From the NCBI GenBank assembly GCA_002897115.2, contig BCIH01000001.1, positions 1,124,476-1,144,304 of the forward strand: DNA of 19,829 nt, given 5' to 3'. The translations under genes and the position numbers were made by a program. Below, in pieces: positions 1 through 8,067 of the stretch; position 1 is the stretch's first letter; the number at the start of each line of letters is the position of its first letter. The notes below the pieces were generated by a model. The model was not told where the DNA came from and ran no database searches. It saw only the letters and a program-made list of their open reading frames with translations. Source of the stretch: Prototheca cutis. Lineage: Eukaryota; Chlorophyta; Trebouxiophyceae; Chlorellales; Chlorellaceae.

Positions 1-279
1 GGGGGGGGGGGCGAGAAAACGATACAGGCTGCAGACAGTCTCAGGGAGGTGGCGCCAGTGCAGGGTCGGTCGGTCGCCTGACCAAAGGCGGTGATGCCAG
101 ACATTAAAGGAGCAACAACCAGGCGCAGGGAGGTGTGGCAAAAGCAAAGGAGGATTGTGCCCANGCAGTGGGGTCTTTTTTCTGTCAGGGGGCCTGGCAT
201 CAGCCTAGGGTGNGGANTGTGCCTCCAAATAGGAAACAGTGGTGCGGCCATGTCACTGCTTCGCAATGAAAACCAAGTC

Positions 280-1917
280 TCAGTCCTCCCGATAGCTGCT
301 CATCCGCTCCAGCCGGCGATCATGCTCGGCATGCTGCTGCCGGTCGACGCGGCGGATGCGCTCGGCGGCGGCGGCCGCGGCAGCGGTCAGGTTTTGAGAC
401 ATGGACGACGCCATGGCTTCCAGCTCAGACTCGTTCTCGGGAATGACAAACGTCCGGGTGGAGGAAAGCGTGCGCATCGACGACCCCGCGCGCGAGGGCA
501 GCCGCGAGGGCAGCCGCTGCGATGCCGAGACTGGTGCTGAATCGAAGGGACTGGGCCGGGGTCGGGGAGGCGGTAGCCCCGTTGCTGTGGCAGGTGCCGG
601 CTCTGGAGCTGCAGTTGCTGTTGATGCAGGCGATGCAGNCGTAGACACTGCCGCTGGAGGTGCAGCGGCAGCCTCCGTGACAGCGGCGGCACCCGCGGCC
701 GGCTCCGCAGCACCGGCAGCACCCATTTCCACTGAAGTCGGGGGGGTGGTGATCGCAGCCGAGACCTGGCCAGCGCCAGGTGGGAGACCCGGCTCCCCCN
801 CGGCAGTGCCGGTGCTGGTGGCCGCAGACCCGGCGACTGTGCCAACCGACAGCGACGTCATCCCGCGGCGGATGGCCTTGGCCTTGGGCGCCACCAGGCT
901 CCGGGTCTTGGTGCGCCGCGGCACGCCCACCTTGCCGCCCTGTGAGTCCCACTCCCACTCCTCCAGGCTCAATCCGTGCGAGTACGTCCGCGCCATGTGC
1001 TGGACCTCGGGGGGGAGNGCCCCGCGCGTCAGCCCCGCCGCCAGGCCGGGCACCGGGTGGATGTTGCTCCGGCGCTGCAGAGGTTTTGGGGTGGGAATTA
1101 TTTGTGGGAAATATGGGATGGGGGGTTGCTTGCNCTATCCATTTATTTGCTAGGGCGGGGTGCTTGAGAGGTGTCAGAGGAAATGTCAGGGGACTGGGGA
1201 AGAAAAGGCCCCAGGTTTTGCATTGGCCAGCGAATGCCCCACAANGATGGCCTGCCAGTGTTACTCTCCTGCCCAGTACAACGGGCAATGGGAACCAACC
1301 CACCCCCCAAAATGAATACATTCCCCAAACCTGGAACACACGCATGTACCTTGATCTCGCGTGCTTCTTGGCACAGGGCGCAGGGAGAGCAGAAGCAGTG
1401 GACGGTGTAGTCGGAACAGGGNGCCTCTGGCAGCGAAAAGGCTGACCGCAGCTCCCGCCGATGATGCCCACCGACCACTGCAAAATGGGGGAGTTGCGAG
1501 GTGGGTATTACTCGTGAAGCGAACGGGCCTGGCAGTGGCTGTCATCTTCTCCCCGTGCTATGGATAGATGCAAAGGCAAGCTTGCCCCAGGCGCACAGGC
1601 CCCCAGCATCCCCTGGACTGGATACCGGCATGGTCCTGTCAAGAGCATGCCCGCGACCGCCACGTACATGAACATAATAGCAGACTGGTGAGACAGAGGT
1701 AGGAGCACTGGTAGGGACAGCAGCTGGCGAAGCTGTCCATCCGCGTTGCGTTGTCCGCGTGCAGGCACTGGGGGCAGCAGAGGCCGACCGCGGTGAGATG
1801 GCAGTCATCCCAGCAGTCGAACAGGCCAGTCTGCCATTCGTTCACGGCGTTGCCCTGCTCAGGCGAGAGGATTGGCTCCATCTCGCCATNCTCCTTCGGG
1901 CTGGCAACGTCCCCCAT
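280..1917 (-). CDS. PLAC8-family Cys-rich protein with long Ala/Pro-rich tail, 3 exons
   Basis: Proposed exons on the minus strand are 1917-1668, 1477-1350 and 1074-280, giving about 390 residues. The splice phases agree: exon 1 ends with one base before gtacgt, exon 2 starts after ttttgcag and ends before gtacat, and exon 3 starts after cctctgcag. Residues 28-126 form a PLAC8 domain, with a start resembling WQTGLFDCWDD, a CCPQC cluster near 47-51, a short hydrophobic stretch around 76-84, and the family hallmark HCFCSPCALCQEAREI near 110-125. PLAC8 proteins (plant cadmium-resistance and fruit-weight regulators, animal placenta-specific 8) are small membrane-associated proteins linked to metal handling or size control. 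The role here is not shown. The third exon adds about 264 residues, unusual for the family: basic at first, then Ala/Pro/Ser-rich, with a seven-Ala run leading into a charged, probably helical end (AERIRRVDRQQHAEHDRR). Ns make a few residues uncertain. The family call is secure; the exact start is likely but unproven. Confidence 0.85.
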
Positions 1918-2628
1918 GGCTCCAGCTGGTGCGAGACCACGAGTCACCGTGTAATCGTGGGCCCACCGCCAATCCCCATCGCGAACATGCGCATAAATGT
2001 GAACTACGCCTGAGATTAGTCGGTGGGACTGGGATCACCGCAAGTGTTGAGGCCAGGCGCCTCGTGCAAGGTTCCGGATGCACCGTCCTCAGGCGCCAGA
2101 TCGATGGACGGGGGGGATCAATATTCGACAATCCCCTCCAGGCCCTCCCGTGCGCCACCCGTGCGAACATCCCCTTGTACGACTGCACGATGATGTTTAT
2201 TCCGCACCAAAAGTCCAGTCTGAGAACAGGGCGGGGCCAGGAAGGAGTGCGTTCGTGGGCAACCGCCCTTCGACGTTCGGGGACTGCGCAGCTGCGGGGG
2301 ACGGGGCCACCAAGCCGCGCGTGTAGGCCCCCTGCAACGCCTGTTAACTCCAGAAATCGATATGATGAAAGGATTGAGGGTGCAGATGGGAGTTGCGATT
2401 ATGTCGGTTTCTCGCTCGGCGGCCCTTGGCATTCTTCGAACGCGCCGCCAGCAAAGAACCCTTAGGATTGGCAGGGGCTGGGCCATACACTGGTTGGCCG
2501 CAGAGCAGGTGCTGTTTGGGCTGATTCCACAAGAAAATCTCGTCTTACACCTCCGTATCCTCATTCAATTGCCCATTGTTTTGTCGAATCAAGGGAAGTA
2601 CTGTGCAGACAAAGACAGGTCAATCTAT
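1918..2628. other. Intergenic region between PLAC8 start and unknown minus-strand gene
   Basis: I see no convincing gene here. The open frames on both strands lack recognisable domains and are not supported by splice signals. The right part should hold the 3' UTR of the minus-strand gene ending at 2629, and the left part the promoter and 5' UTR of the PLAC8 gene. Confidence 0.5.
2545..2549 (-). promoter_or_regulatory. TGTAA poly(A) signal
   Basis: TGTAA on the minus strand lies about 80 bases after the stop at 2629. TGTAA is the usual green-algal nuclear polyadenylation signal. The spacing supports a real transcript ending here. The assignment rests on motif and spacing only. Confidence 0.5.
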
Positions 2629-3540
2629 CTAGGGATCAGAATCAAGTTCAGCAACAGGCAATGTCGTGGCCACCGTTTTCTGGGCCTCTGCAGCTGCATT
2701 TAATCTCGATGTGCTCCTCCGCTTGTACTTCTGGCAGCTGCGTCTCCGCCACCCGATCTTCCGCTTCTTGGATCCAGAGCCTGAGTTGGGAGGCATTTCA
2801 GCCCAGAGCCCTTCTTCTTCCAGCTCTGCCGCCCACTTGTCGACGGGTTCCAGGGAGCGGGTGCTCAGCACTTTGCGAGTGAATCGAAGAAGGTCATCCT
2901 TCAGTGTGCCTGGGTGCTTTAGCATAAAACGCTGCACCATGCCGTTGATGACAAAGTCTTGCAGGGGGTGGCGAGGGGCCAGGGTTGAAGGTCCAGCATT
3001 GTCCCCACGGTGGGGTGCCGCATTTGGGGTCAGCGAGACAAGCTGGCTGTCCACGACAGCCTGCTTGGATCTGGTAGCATGGATGTCTCGTGGTGAATCC
3101 TGCGCAGCATAGCGGGGATTGGGCTGGCACTGGCGCCTGCTGACCCGGCGGCAGTCCGCCGGCTGGCTCAGATCGTGCCAGTCGTCCATGTGCCGGGCTT
3201 CATCGTTGGGTTGAGCAGCTGTGGTGGCTGGTGCCGGTCGATGTCCATAGTCAAAAAAGGCCTTCTCCTCATCCTGCATTGAAGCAGACCACGGGAATGG
3301 GTAGTGCAGCCACTGCATCTGTCTGGTCGATGCGCCAGCTGTCGCAGCATCGGACACAGCACCCTGGTCGGCACCGGGCCACCCCGCACGACGCATTGCT
3401 GTCGTGTGAGCACAACCTCGAAGGGAGGGCTGCACCGGCGGCTGTCCCAGGATGCGCACTGCAGGGGTGGCGTTGAGGTTGGCAAGCACGTGCAAGAGGC
3501 ACGCCTTCACGATGCGGCGGGGGTCGGAAGAGAAGACACC
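2629..3540 (-). CDS. Unrecognised protein with basic C-terminus (5' end uncertain)
   Basis: An open frame of about 300 codons runs to a stop at 2629. I do not recognise the family. The region around 3540-3440 reads DPRRIVKACLLHVLANLN and then a Pro/Gln stretch. The middle contains the acidic/aromatic piece DEEKAFFDYGHR. The C-terminal third has a compact amphipathic block (FVINGMVQRFMLKHPG, then DKWAAELEEEGLW) followed by a highly basic stretch (GSKKRKIGWRRRSCQKYKRR) that would serve as a nuclear localisation signal. The frame extends 5' to an in-frame stop near 3562 without an ATG, so at least one upstream exon is missing. A second possible acceptor, cacccctgcag, lies inside the frame just upstream of the VRILGQPP segment. 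Nuclear localisation is an inference. The composition suggests coding sequence; the function is unknown. Confidence 0.55.
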   Translation of the reverse strand, partial: GVFSSDPRRIVKACLLHVLANLNATPAVRILGQPPVQPSLRGCAHTTAMRRAGWPGADQGAVSDAATAGASTRQMQWLHYPFPWSASMQDEEKAFFDYGHRPAPATTAAQPNDEARHMDDWHDLSQPADCRRVSRRQCQPNPRYAAQDSPRDIHATRSKQAVVDSQLVSLTPNAAPHRGDNAGPSTLAPRHPLQDFVINGMVQRFMLKHPGTLKDDLLRFTRKVLSTRSLEPVDKWAAELEEEGLWAEMPPNSGSGSKKRKIGWRRRSCQKYKRRSTSRLNAAAEAQKTVATTLPVAELDSDP

Positions 3541-3663
3541 CNCCCAGGTAGTATGCCGGCATCAAGCGCAACAGGTGCTACCGGCCGGACGAGGCCGGTG
3601 GACGTGATGCCCCGCAGTCGATGGTGGCCCCCATCCAGCGGCACTCCGCGCAACTTAAACAGA

Positions 3664-3867
3664 AACACCGCCCGGAACAAGTACGCTGTCCTCAAATGCC
3701 AGAGGTGTGGCGTGGTGTGGAACCGCGACATCAACGCCGCGCGCAACATCCGTCACCTGGGGGAGAGACTGGTCCTGACCGGCGACAGGCCGCCGCCTTT
3801 TGATCGCAAAACCAAGCTTCCCCCCTTGCACCTCCGCCTCCCGGGCGCTCCACCCGATATGATATGA
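3664..3867 (+). pseudogene. Fanzor/TnpB-type nuclease, C-terminal zinc-ribbon/RuvC-III fragment
   Basis: The end of an open frame reads KYAVLKCQRCGVVWNRDINA followed by ARNIRHLGERLV and a Pro-rich tail, with a stop at 3865-3867. This matches the last domain of IS605-type OrfB/TnpB and their eukaryotic Fanzor relatives: the second CxxC of the zinc ribbon followed by R-D-x-N-A-A-x-N-I, whose Asp is the RuvC-III catalytic residue. The fragment follows an ag after a short A/C-rich stretch (ttaaacag), so it could be a terminal exon. I could not find the first zinc-ribbon CxxC in frame, nor RuvC-I or RuvC-II motifs, in any plus-strand frame upstream in the window. It is therefore most likely a 5'-truncated relic, possibly sitting in an intron of the minus-strand gene. 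A new terminal exon of an undetected gene is the alternative. Confidence 0.6.
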
Positions 3868-3876
3868 TCTGATCAC

Positions 3877-4266
3877 CAAGATTTGCCGCAGGCCCTGCGT
3901 CGCGGATCAGTACCATTGAATGCGTGCTGTGAGGCAATGCCCAGTTACTTCGTTTCTCGGTAACCTCGCGGGGCGCCTCCTCTCCCCGGTGGAGAGCGGG
4001 CGCTGTTGTGGGGTGCACCCCAGTTTGTCTGGAATCGTAGCTTACCCCGAGTGACGGCTTCCTCGAATCGTTTGATCAGAAACCGGCAGCCCACTCAAGG
4101 TACAGTCTCGGCACCTGCGCTCCAGTTTCCGGACCAATTCCGTCCCTTCTGGTAATTTACATGACAGTACGCACGATGTCGGGGTGTACACGAGCACAGC
4201 CGACCGTCTGCAGGGTGCCGGGACTGGCGTCGGTGTCCTCTCCCCGCTGCTTTGCTGGGAGGCCAT
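3877..4266 (-). CDS. Possible 5' exons of the minus-strand unknown gene
   Basis: This is a tentative extension of the gene at 2629-3540. An ATG at 4266 opens a frame of 73 codons (start MASQQSSGERTPTP, later ELVRKLERRCRDCTLSGLPV) ending at a strong gtaagc donor, so exon 4266-4046 leaves phase 2. A second piece, 3926-3877, follows a good acceptor (cctcacag) and ends before gtgatc in phase 1. That phase would join to the cacccctgcag acceptor inside the downstream frame. The phases fit, but the longer upstream part of the 2629-3540 frame also looks coding, so the two models conflict. No domain is recognised. If correct, the gene starts 89 bases from the divergent CURT1 start. Confidence 0.3.
3973..4003 (+). 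other. Strong stem-loop downstream of the Fanzor fragment
   Basis: GCGCC pairs with GGCGC and CTCTCC pairs with GGAGAG, around a CCGGT loop, with one symmetric 2x2 internal loop. This gives 11 base pairs in 31 nt. A perfect 12-base palindrome (ggggtgcacccc) lies just beyond at 4010-4021. The pairing is visible in the sequence; its role is unknown. In TnpB and Fanzor elements the guide RNA scaffold comes from the 3' end of the gene, so a remnant of such a scaffold is possible. Chance pairing in GC-rich DNA is the simpler alternative. Confidence 0.4.
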
Positions 4267-4355
4267 CCCGACGAATTGCCCCGGTACGTTGATGAATGTT
4301 TTGTGATGGNATTTGTTGTNTCATAGCCGTCTCTATCGTGATCAGAACGGAGCGC

Positions 4356-5023
4356 ATGCTGAGTTTCCTGCGCGTCTCTGCCTTGCAGGCAAGTNTGCAC
4401 AGGCAGGTCCCTGGACGCAGCATCCGCACATGCGCATTGCGAGAGTCCCCTTCCAGTACCGTGGTAGCAGAGATTGAAAAGTACGCCAAGCTTGTTCAAG
4501 AAAAGGTGCGCATCTCTGTGTTTGGTAGATTGGAAGCAGCATCTGGGTGTGGTGCGCCCTCCAAATGCACGTCCGGCTCCCGAGCGCATGCGGCATCCCT
4601 GGAAGCTCCTGGCCACATGGCAATGCCTTTCCACCTGCTAAATCAAACCGTGCAGTGGCAACGGGTAGAGAACAAGCCCGCGGTGTTGATCCTGGGTCTG
4701 TTCACCTTTGTCGCACTCTGGGTCTCTTCCATCGTGCTCGCCGCATTGGACACGCTACCACTGGTACGGGGAGTGGCCCAGGGCTGTACAGGGGGCGGGG
4801 AACACGGAGCCATGCATACGAGCAAGAGCGATGCACATGCACTCGCATGTCCCCTCCAAACACACTGCAGGTCCCGGACCTCTTAAAACTTGGGGGCCTG
4901 ACCACGACGGCCTGGTTCGTGTGCCGACACCTGCTTTACAAGGAGAGCCGGGAGGAGCTTCTGGCAGACTTGGAGAGGCTGAAAAATCGCGTCATGGGAG
5001 AACTGCGGGTGCCCAAGGAGTAG
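4356..5023 (+). CDS. CURVATURE THYLAKOID 1 / CAAD-domain protein, 3 exons
   Basis: Exons 4356-4505, 4656-4763 and 4871-5023 give 136 residues. All three introns are phase 0, with donors gtgcgc and gtacgg and acceptors ccgtgcag and cactgcag. Residues 1 to about 28 are basic and Ser/Arg-rich without acidic residues, and end near IRTCA, as expected of a chloroplast transit peptide. The remainder is a CAAD domain: an amphipathic helix (EIEKYAKLVQEKW), a first membrane helix (LILGLFTFVALWVSSIVLAA), a second hydrophobic segment (LKLGGLTTTAWFVCRHLL) and a closing amphipathic helix (YKESREELLADLERLKNRV). CURT1 proteins oligomerise at grana margins and bend thylakoid membranes. The length fits the family (Arabidopsis CURT1A is about 160 residues). 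An in-frame ATG at 4296 is an alternative start but would put Ns and Cys-rich sequence at the N-terminus, so 4356 is preferred. Confidence 0.88.
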
Positions 5024-5943
5024 GGCATTTAATTGATCGACAACGCGGGGGGGGAGGGTAGGCTCTGCTGGATTGGCGGATGCTGTGGAGCTAGCCCATG
5101 GTTGTACGGCCCGGCCACTGCCAAGCGCCGGCGAGCCTTGGCCAGGCCGCTCGATGATGGTGGCGGGACCATGGCCCATTCAGCACTTTGATCGCTGTCC
5201 CTCGGGCCGGCAGGCAGGCGGAGCAGCTGGTTGCGGGCCCCCACTGCTGGAACCCAAGGGCCGGGGAGCCCCCCNGGTCCTNTAGGCTGGAGTCGTCCTC
5301 CAGTGCTGATGCTGCTGTGTTCTGGCCAAAGAATGCCAAGAGACATGCGCGTTCACTACGGACAGCGGTGCACTGTGTTTGCTGATGGATGATGCACCGG
5401 CGCGCTGCATCATTCGCTGGGATGTCATCGTGANGGGCATATCCTGGCGAAGGGTGGCACATTCGGGGACTGCATGCATCACCTGCAGTCTCCCAAACTC
5501 AATGTATACGTGCAAACAAGGCGAGAGATGATGCTCTCCAAAGTGTCGCTCTTGTGGTAGAAAGAGCGGCGGCTATGGGCAAGGGTCCATACCAGACCGG
5601 GGCCCTCAGGCCCGTGCCTCCCCGAAAACTCTGGCAATGTGGCAAGCTTTACCGCACGCCGCATGTCACCGCATCCAAGGCGCCGGCCCTGCTGGGATGA
5701 ACAAATTGCAGGAGGTCGACGCTATGGACTTGTTTTTGCAATGATCCATTGGGAGGGATTGAGAGCAATCCACCCCATCAACATGTCCCTCCGAACCTGC
5801 GTACCTCGGTGGCTGTCGGGCCTCCGGGCCTTCCGGCACCCCGCACTGCCTTCGTGCACCTTGCCCAGGCGCGAAGGCGACGGAGGACCCATGATTTGTT
5901 TTGTTGCGAATTATCAAGTGCATGCAGCATCTTGATGCGTGCA
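5024..5943. other. Region between CURT1 and RRM gene, no supported gene
   Basis: This holds the 3' UTR of the CURT1 gene and the promoter and 5' UTR of the RRM gene. No open frame on either strand has a recognisable domain. A further 5' exon of the RRM gene could lie here, because a splice acceptor sits at 6140 and the true start of that gene is unsettled. I saw no tRNA, repeat array or exact TGTAA signal. Confidence 0.4.
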
Positions 5944-7626
5944 ATGTCCGGGGTGGGCGTGGTTCTCCGTGGTGTGTGGGAGGAAGGGCGTGCTGTCACC
6001 GGCGACGGGACTGATTTGGCAGCCCAGCAACTCATGCACAGCCCCGGAGCGGGGGTTGTTGTCCCTGCAGGCAGCTCCTTCTGCCCGCAAGGATATGATG
6101 TGATGTCACANNGGAACTCCCCCTATCCCTCTTTTTGCAGGGACCTCCCACTCCGGAGCTTTGGCACCGTTGGAAGCAGTGGCAGCAGCGGCAGCGGTGG
6201 GGCGTCTGAGGGGGAAGGGCTCCCGGCCTCGGGCCTGGACGTGCCGTCTGCTAGCACGCAGACTGCCGCCGCCGATGGCCCCTGGAAGGAGGACCTGCGG
6301 ACAGCCCACGAGGCCGGTGCCCGGCGGTCCCTGAGATCCGACTCGGCCTGGTCAACAGGAGCGGGGGGTGGTGCTGCTGTCAACAACGGCGGTACTGCTG
6401 ATGTGAGCGGCGACACGTACAGCGACGATGACACCCCCACTGCCGGGCCTCACGGGGACTATGTCCGCGAATGGGCTGCGCGGGGGTCGACGCGCGTGTT
6501 TGTTCGCAACCTCCCGTACGACACACAGTGGCGTGAGCTGCGGGACCTGTGTTCCATGGTGGGCCGCGTGGTCCGGGTGGATGTTCGTGCTTTCCAGGGC
6601 TGGGGTGTGGTGGAGTTTGAGAGCGCCGCCGATGCCGCGGCGGCCCTGGAGCGCCTTGCGAACGTCGAGTTCCGCGGCCAGAACCTGGAAGTGCGGCCGG
6701 GGCGTGTGGCGTCGTCGCCGCGGCCGCCCCGCGCCCTGAACCCGCCGGCGCGCGACGCCGATGCGGAGGAGCGGTTCGCATGGCAGCGTCAGTGCTCGGT
6801 GTTTGTCGCGGGACTGCCCGAGGGCCTGCGCCGCAGCGAGCTGCGCCGACACTTTGCCGCGATGGGGCCTGTGGACCATGTGCGCCACATCACCGCCCCG
6901 ATCCGTGGCGGGCAGCCCTTTGCCGTCGTGCGCTACCTCGTCCCGGACTCGGCCCGCCGCGCGGTCAAAGAACTTGACGGCAGCGAACTGTTAGGTGCGG
7001 CCCTGGTTGTCCGTCCCGACCGTGGGGCCAGGCGTGTGTCGCCCGATGGTGGTGAGACCAGGCAGCTGGGCAATGTTGGCGGCGAAAGGAACGCCACCGC
7101 TGATGACGCCACACCAAACATGGCAGCAACACGAGATGCGCGCGGCCACCGGGGACGACCAGCAGATGACCTTGCCAGTGCTTCGGTGGCGCACATGGTG
7201 GAGGTGTCGGGCTTGCCGGCCGATTACGAATGGCGGGATGTGTGGGGGCTGCTGCAGCCCTACAGCCAGCTGCGATCCGTGCGCATGGCACGGGCGTCGG
7301 CGCCCGGCGCCCCGCGCTCTGCACGCGTCCGCTGCCGCTCAGCGGTCGACGCGCAGGCCGCGGTGAGCAACTTGAGTGATGTCGCCGTGGCCGGACACCG
7401 CTTGACTCTGGTGTACAGCCAAGAGCCGCTCACGCCGCCTCGGAGCCAGCCCTGGCTCGCGGGCGCAGGGAAGCAGGGCATGAATGCGGGGGGCGCTGGA
7501 GTGGGAGCGGCTGGCGACATCAGCAACGCAGACGCTGCTGCTGGATACGAGGCGTGGGCCGAAGCTGCCACGACCCCCCAGGCCGGAGGCCCGTCGAGAC
7601 CAGAGGATGCAGGCACCCAGCAGTGA
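5944..7626 (+). CDS. RNA-binding protein with three RRM domains
   Basis: The certain part is one exon from about 6141 to the TGA at 7624-7626. RRM1 spans roughly 6487-6705, with RNP2-like VFVRNL and RNP1-like GWGVVEFE. RRM2 spans about 6793-7020 (VFVAGL, FAVVRY). RRM3 spans about 7195-7430 (VEVSGL) and has a poorly conserved RNP1 without the usual aromatics, so it may bind protein rather than RNA. Upstream of RRM1 is a Ser/Gly- and acidic-rich linker, and the C-terminus is Ala/Gly-rich. The layout resembles plant and algal SR/hnRNP-M-like and G-strand-binding (GBP) proteins, which act in mRNA processing or telomere binding. Which role applies cannot be told. The start is uncertain: the first ATG after the good acceptor ctttttgcag at 6140 lies inside RRM1, so translation must begin upstream. 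Either the frame is read from ATG 5944 through an NN at 6111-6112, or an unlocated exon is spliced in with phase 2. Confidence 0.75.
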   Translation: MSGVGVVLRGVWEEGRAVTGDGTDLAAQQLMHSPGAGVVVPAGSSFCPQGYDVMSXXNSPYPSFCRDLPLRSFGTVGSSGSSGSGGASEGEGLPASGLDVPSASTQTAAADGPWKEDLRTAHEAGARRSLRSDSAWSTGAGGGAAVNNGGTADVSGDTYSDDDTPTAGPHGDYVREWAARGSTRVFVRNLPYDTQWRELRDLCSMVGRVVRVDVRAFQGWGVVEFESAADAAAALERLANVEFRGQNLEVRPGRVASSPRPPRALNPPARDADAEERFAWQRQCSVFVAGLPEGLRRSELRRHFAAMGPVDHVRHITAPIRGGQPFAVVRYLVPDSARRAVKELDGSELLGAALVVRPDRGARRVSPDGGETRQLGNVGGERNATADDATPNMAATRDARGHRGRPADDLASASVAHMVEVSGLPADYEWRDVWGLLQPYSQLRSVRMARASAPGAPRSARVRCRSAVDAQAAVSNLSDVAVAGHRLTLVYSQEPLTPPRSQPWLAGAGKQGMNAGGAGVGAAGDISNADAAAGYEAWAEAATTPQAGGPSRPEDAGTQQ

Positions 7627-7963
7627 TGAGCGTGCATGCTGGGCGATGGTAGGGGAGGGTACTACCTTTTTTCCTGAGATGCACTCTGTGAACGCTGTGA
7701 TGCAGCGTCGGGCCAGGTTCTCAGTGTTTCATCGCCGCCTGCCTTGCATATCCTGTACACGTGCCGAGGGGAGTGACGTGAGCCTGCGCAATATGGTGGG
7801 CGGAACAATCAGACAAGGTGGCAACGGCCTCAACCAGGCCGGGTTTTGCAAGAGGGAAGGTTGGGCGGCGCAGAGTCGTCATCTCCCAGCGCCCCAAAAC
7901 GGGTGCGCAGCGCATTTTGATGGCCCCGACGAAACCATTCAGGAAAAAGAAACTGAAAAGAGC

Positions 7964-7968
7964 AAAAA
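7964..7968 (-). terminator. RNA polymerase III T5 terminator for the permuted tRNA
   Basis: A run of five T on the minus strand lies 17 bases after the end of the 5' half of the tRNA. It is the first such run downstream, as expected for Pol III termination of a permuted tRNA precursor. Confidence 0.7.
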
Positions 7969-7985
7969 GATATTGTCGAGGCGTA

Positions 7986-8067
7986 TGAGAGCCGTGTATA
8001 CTAACCACCTATACGATATGCGAAGCGACGTATTCGCATACGGGGACTCGAACCCCGGTCCCACGGG
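7986..8067 (-). tRNA. Circularly permuted tRNA-Glu(CUC)
   Basis: Read on the minus strand, the 3' half comes first (8067-8033), then a 9-nt intervening piece (8032-8024), then the 5' half (8023-7986). The 5' half supplies acceptor strand TCGCATA, TC, a D arm (GTAT, loop AGGTGGTTA, GTAT with two G-U pairs), A26, anticodon strand CACGG, and loop bases CTCTCA. The 3' half supplies loop base C38, CCGTG, a 4-nt variable loop (GGAC), T arm CGGGG-TTCGAGT-CCCCG, acceptor strand TATGCGA and discriminator A. Joined at 37/38 the molecule is 73 nt with a perfect 7-bp acceptor stem, 5-bp anticodon stem, 5-bp T stem, D-loop G18G19 and T-loop TTCGA. Anticodon CTC and the resemblance to plant tRNA-Glu(CUC) give the identity. 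No conventional tRNA can be folded in genomic order. Known permuted tRNAs (red alga Cyanidioschyzon, prasinophytes, nucleomorphs) are made through a circular precursor cut by tRNA splicing endonuclease and then by RNase P and RNase Z. The internal B box lies upstream of the A box. Confidence 0.92.

Noticed and set aside
1..12. Leading G run
   Set aside because: A homopolymer at the window edge. It could be an assembly or sequencing artefact and carries no annotation value.
1872..2465. Open frame of 197 codons upstream of the PLAC8 gene on the plus strand
   Set aside because: No domain, overlaps the first PLAC8 exon antisense and reads as low-information sequence.
3304..3663. Upstream part of the plus-strand frame leading into the Fanzor fragment
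   Set aside because: It does not resemble Fanzor or any family and is antisense to the likely coding part of the minus-strand gene, so only the portion from about 3664 is kept.
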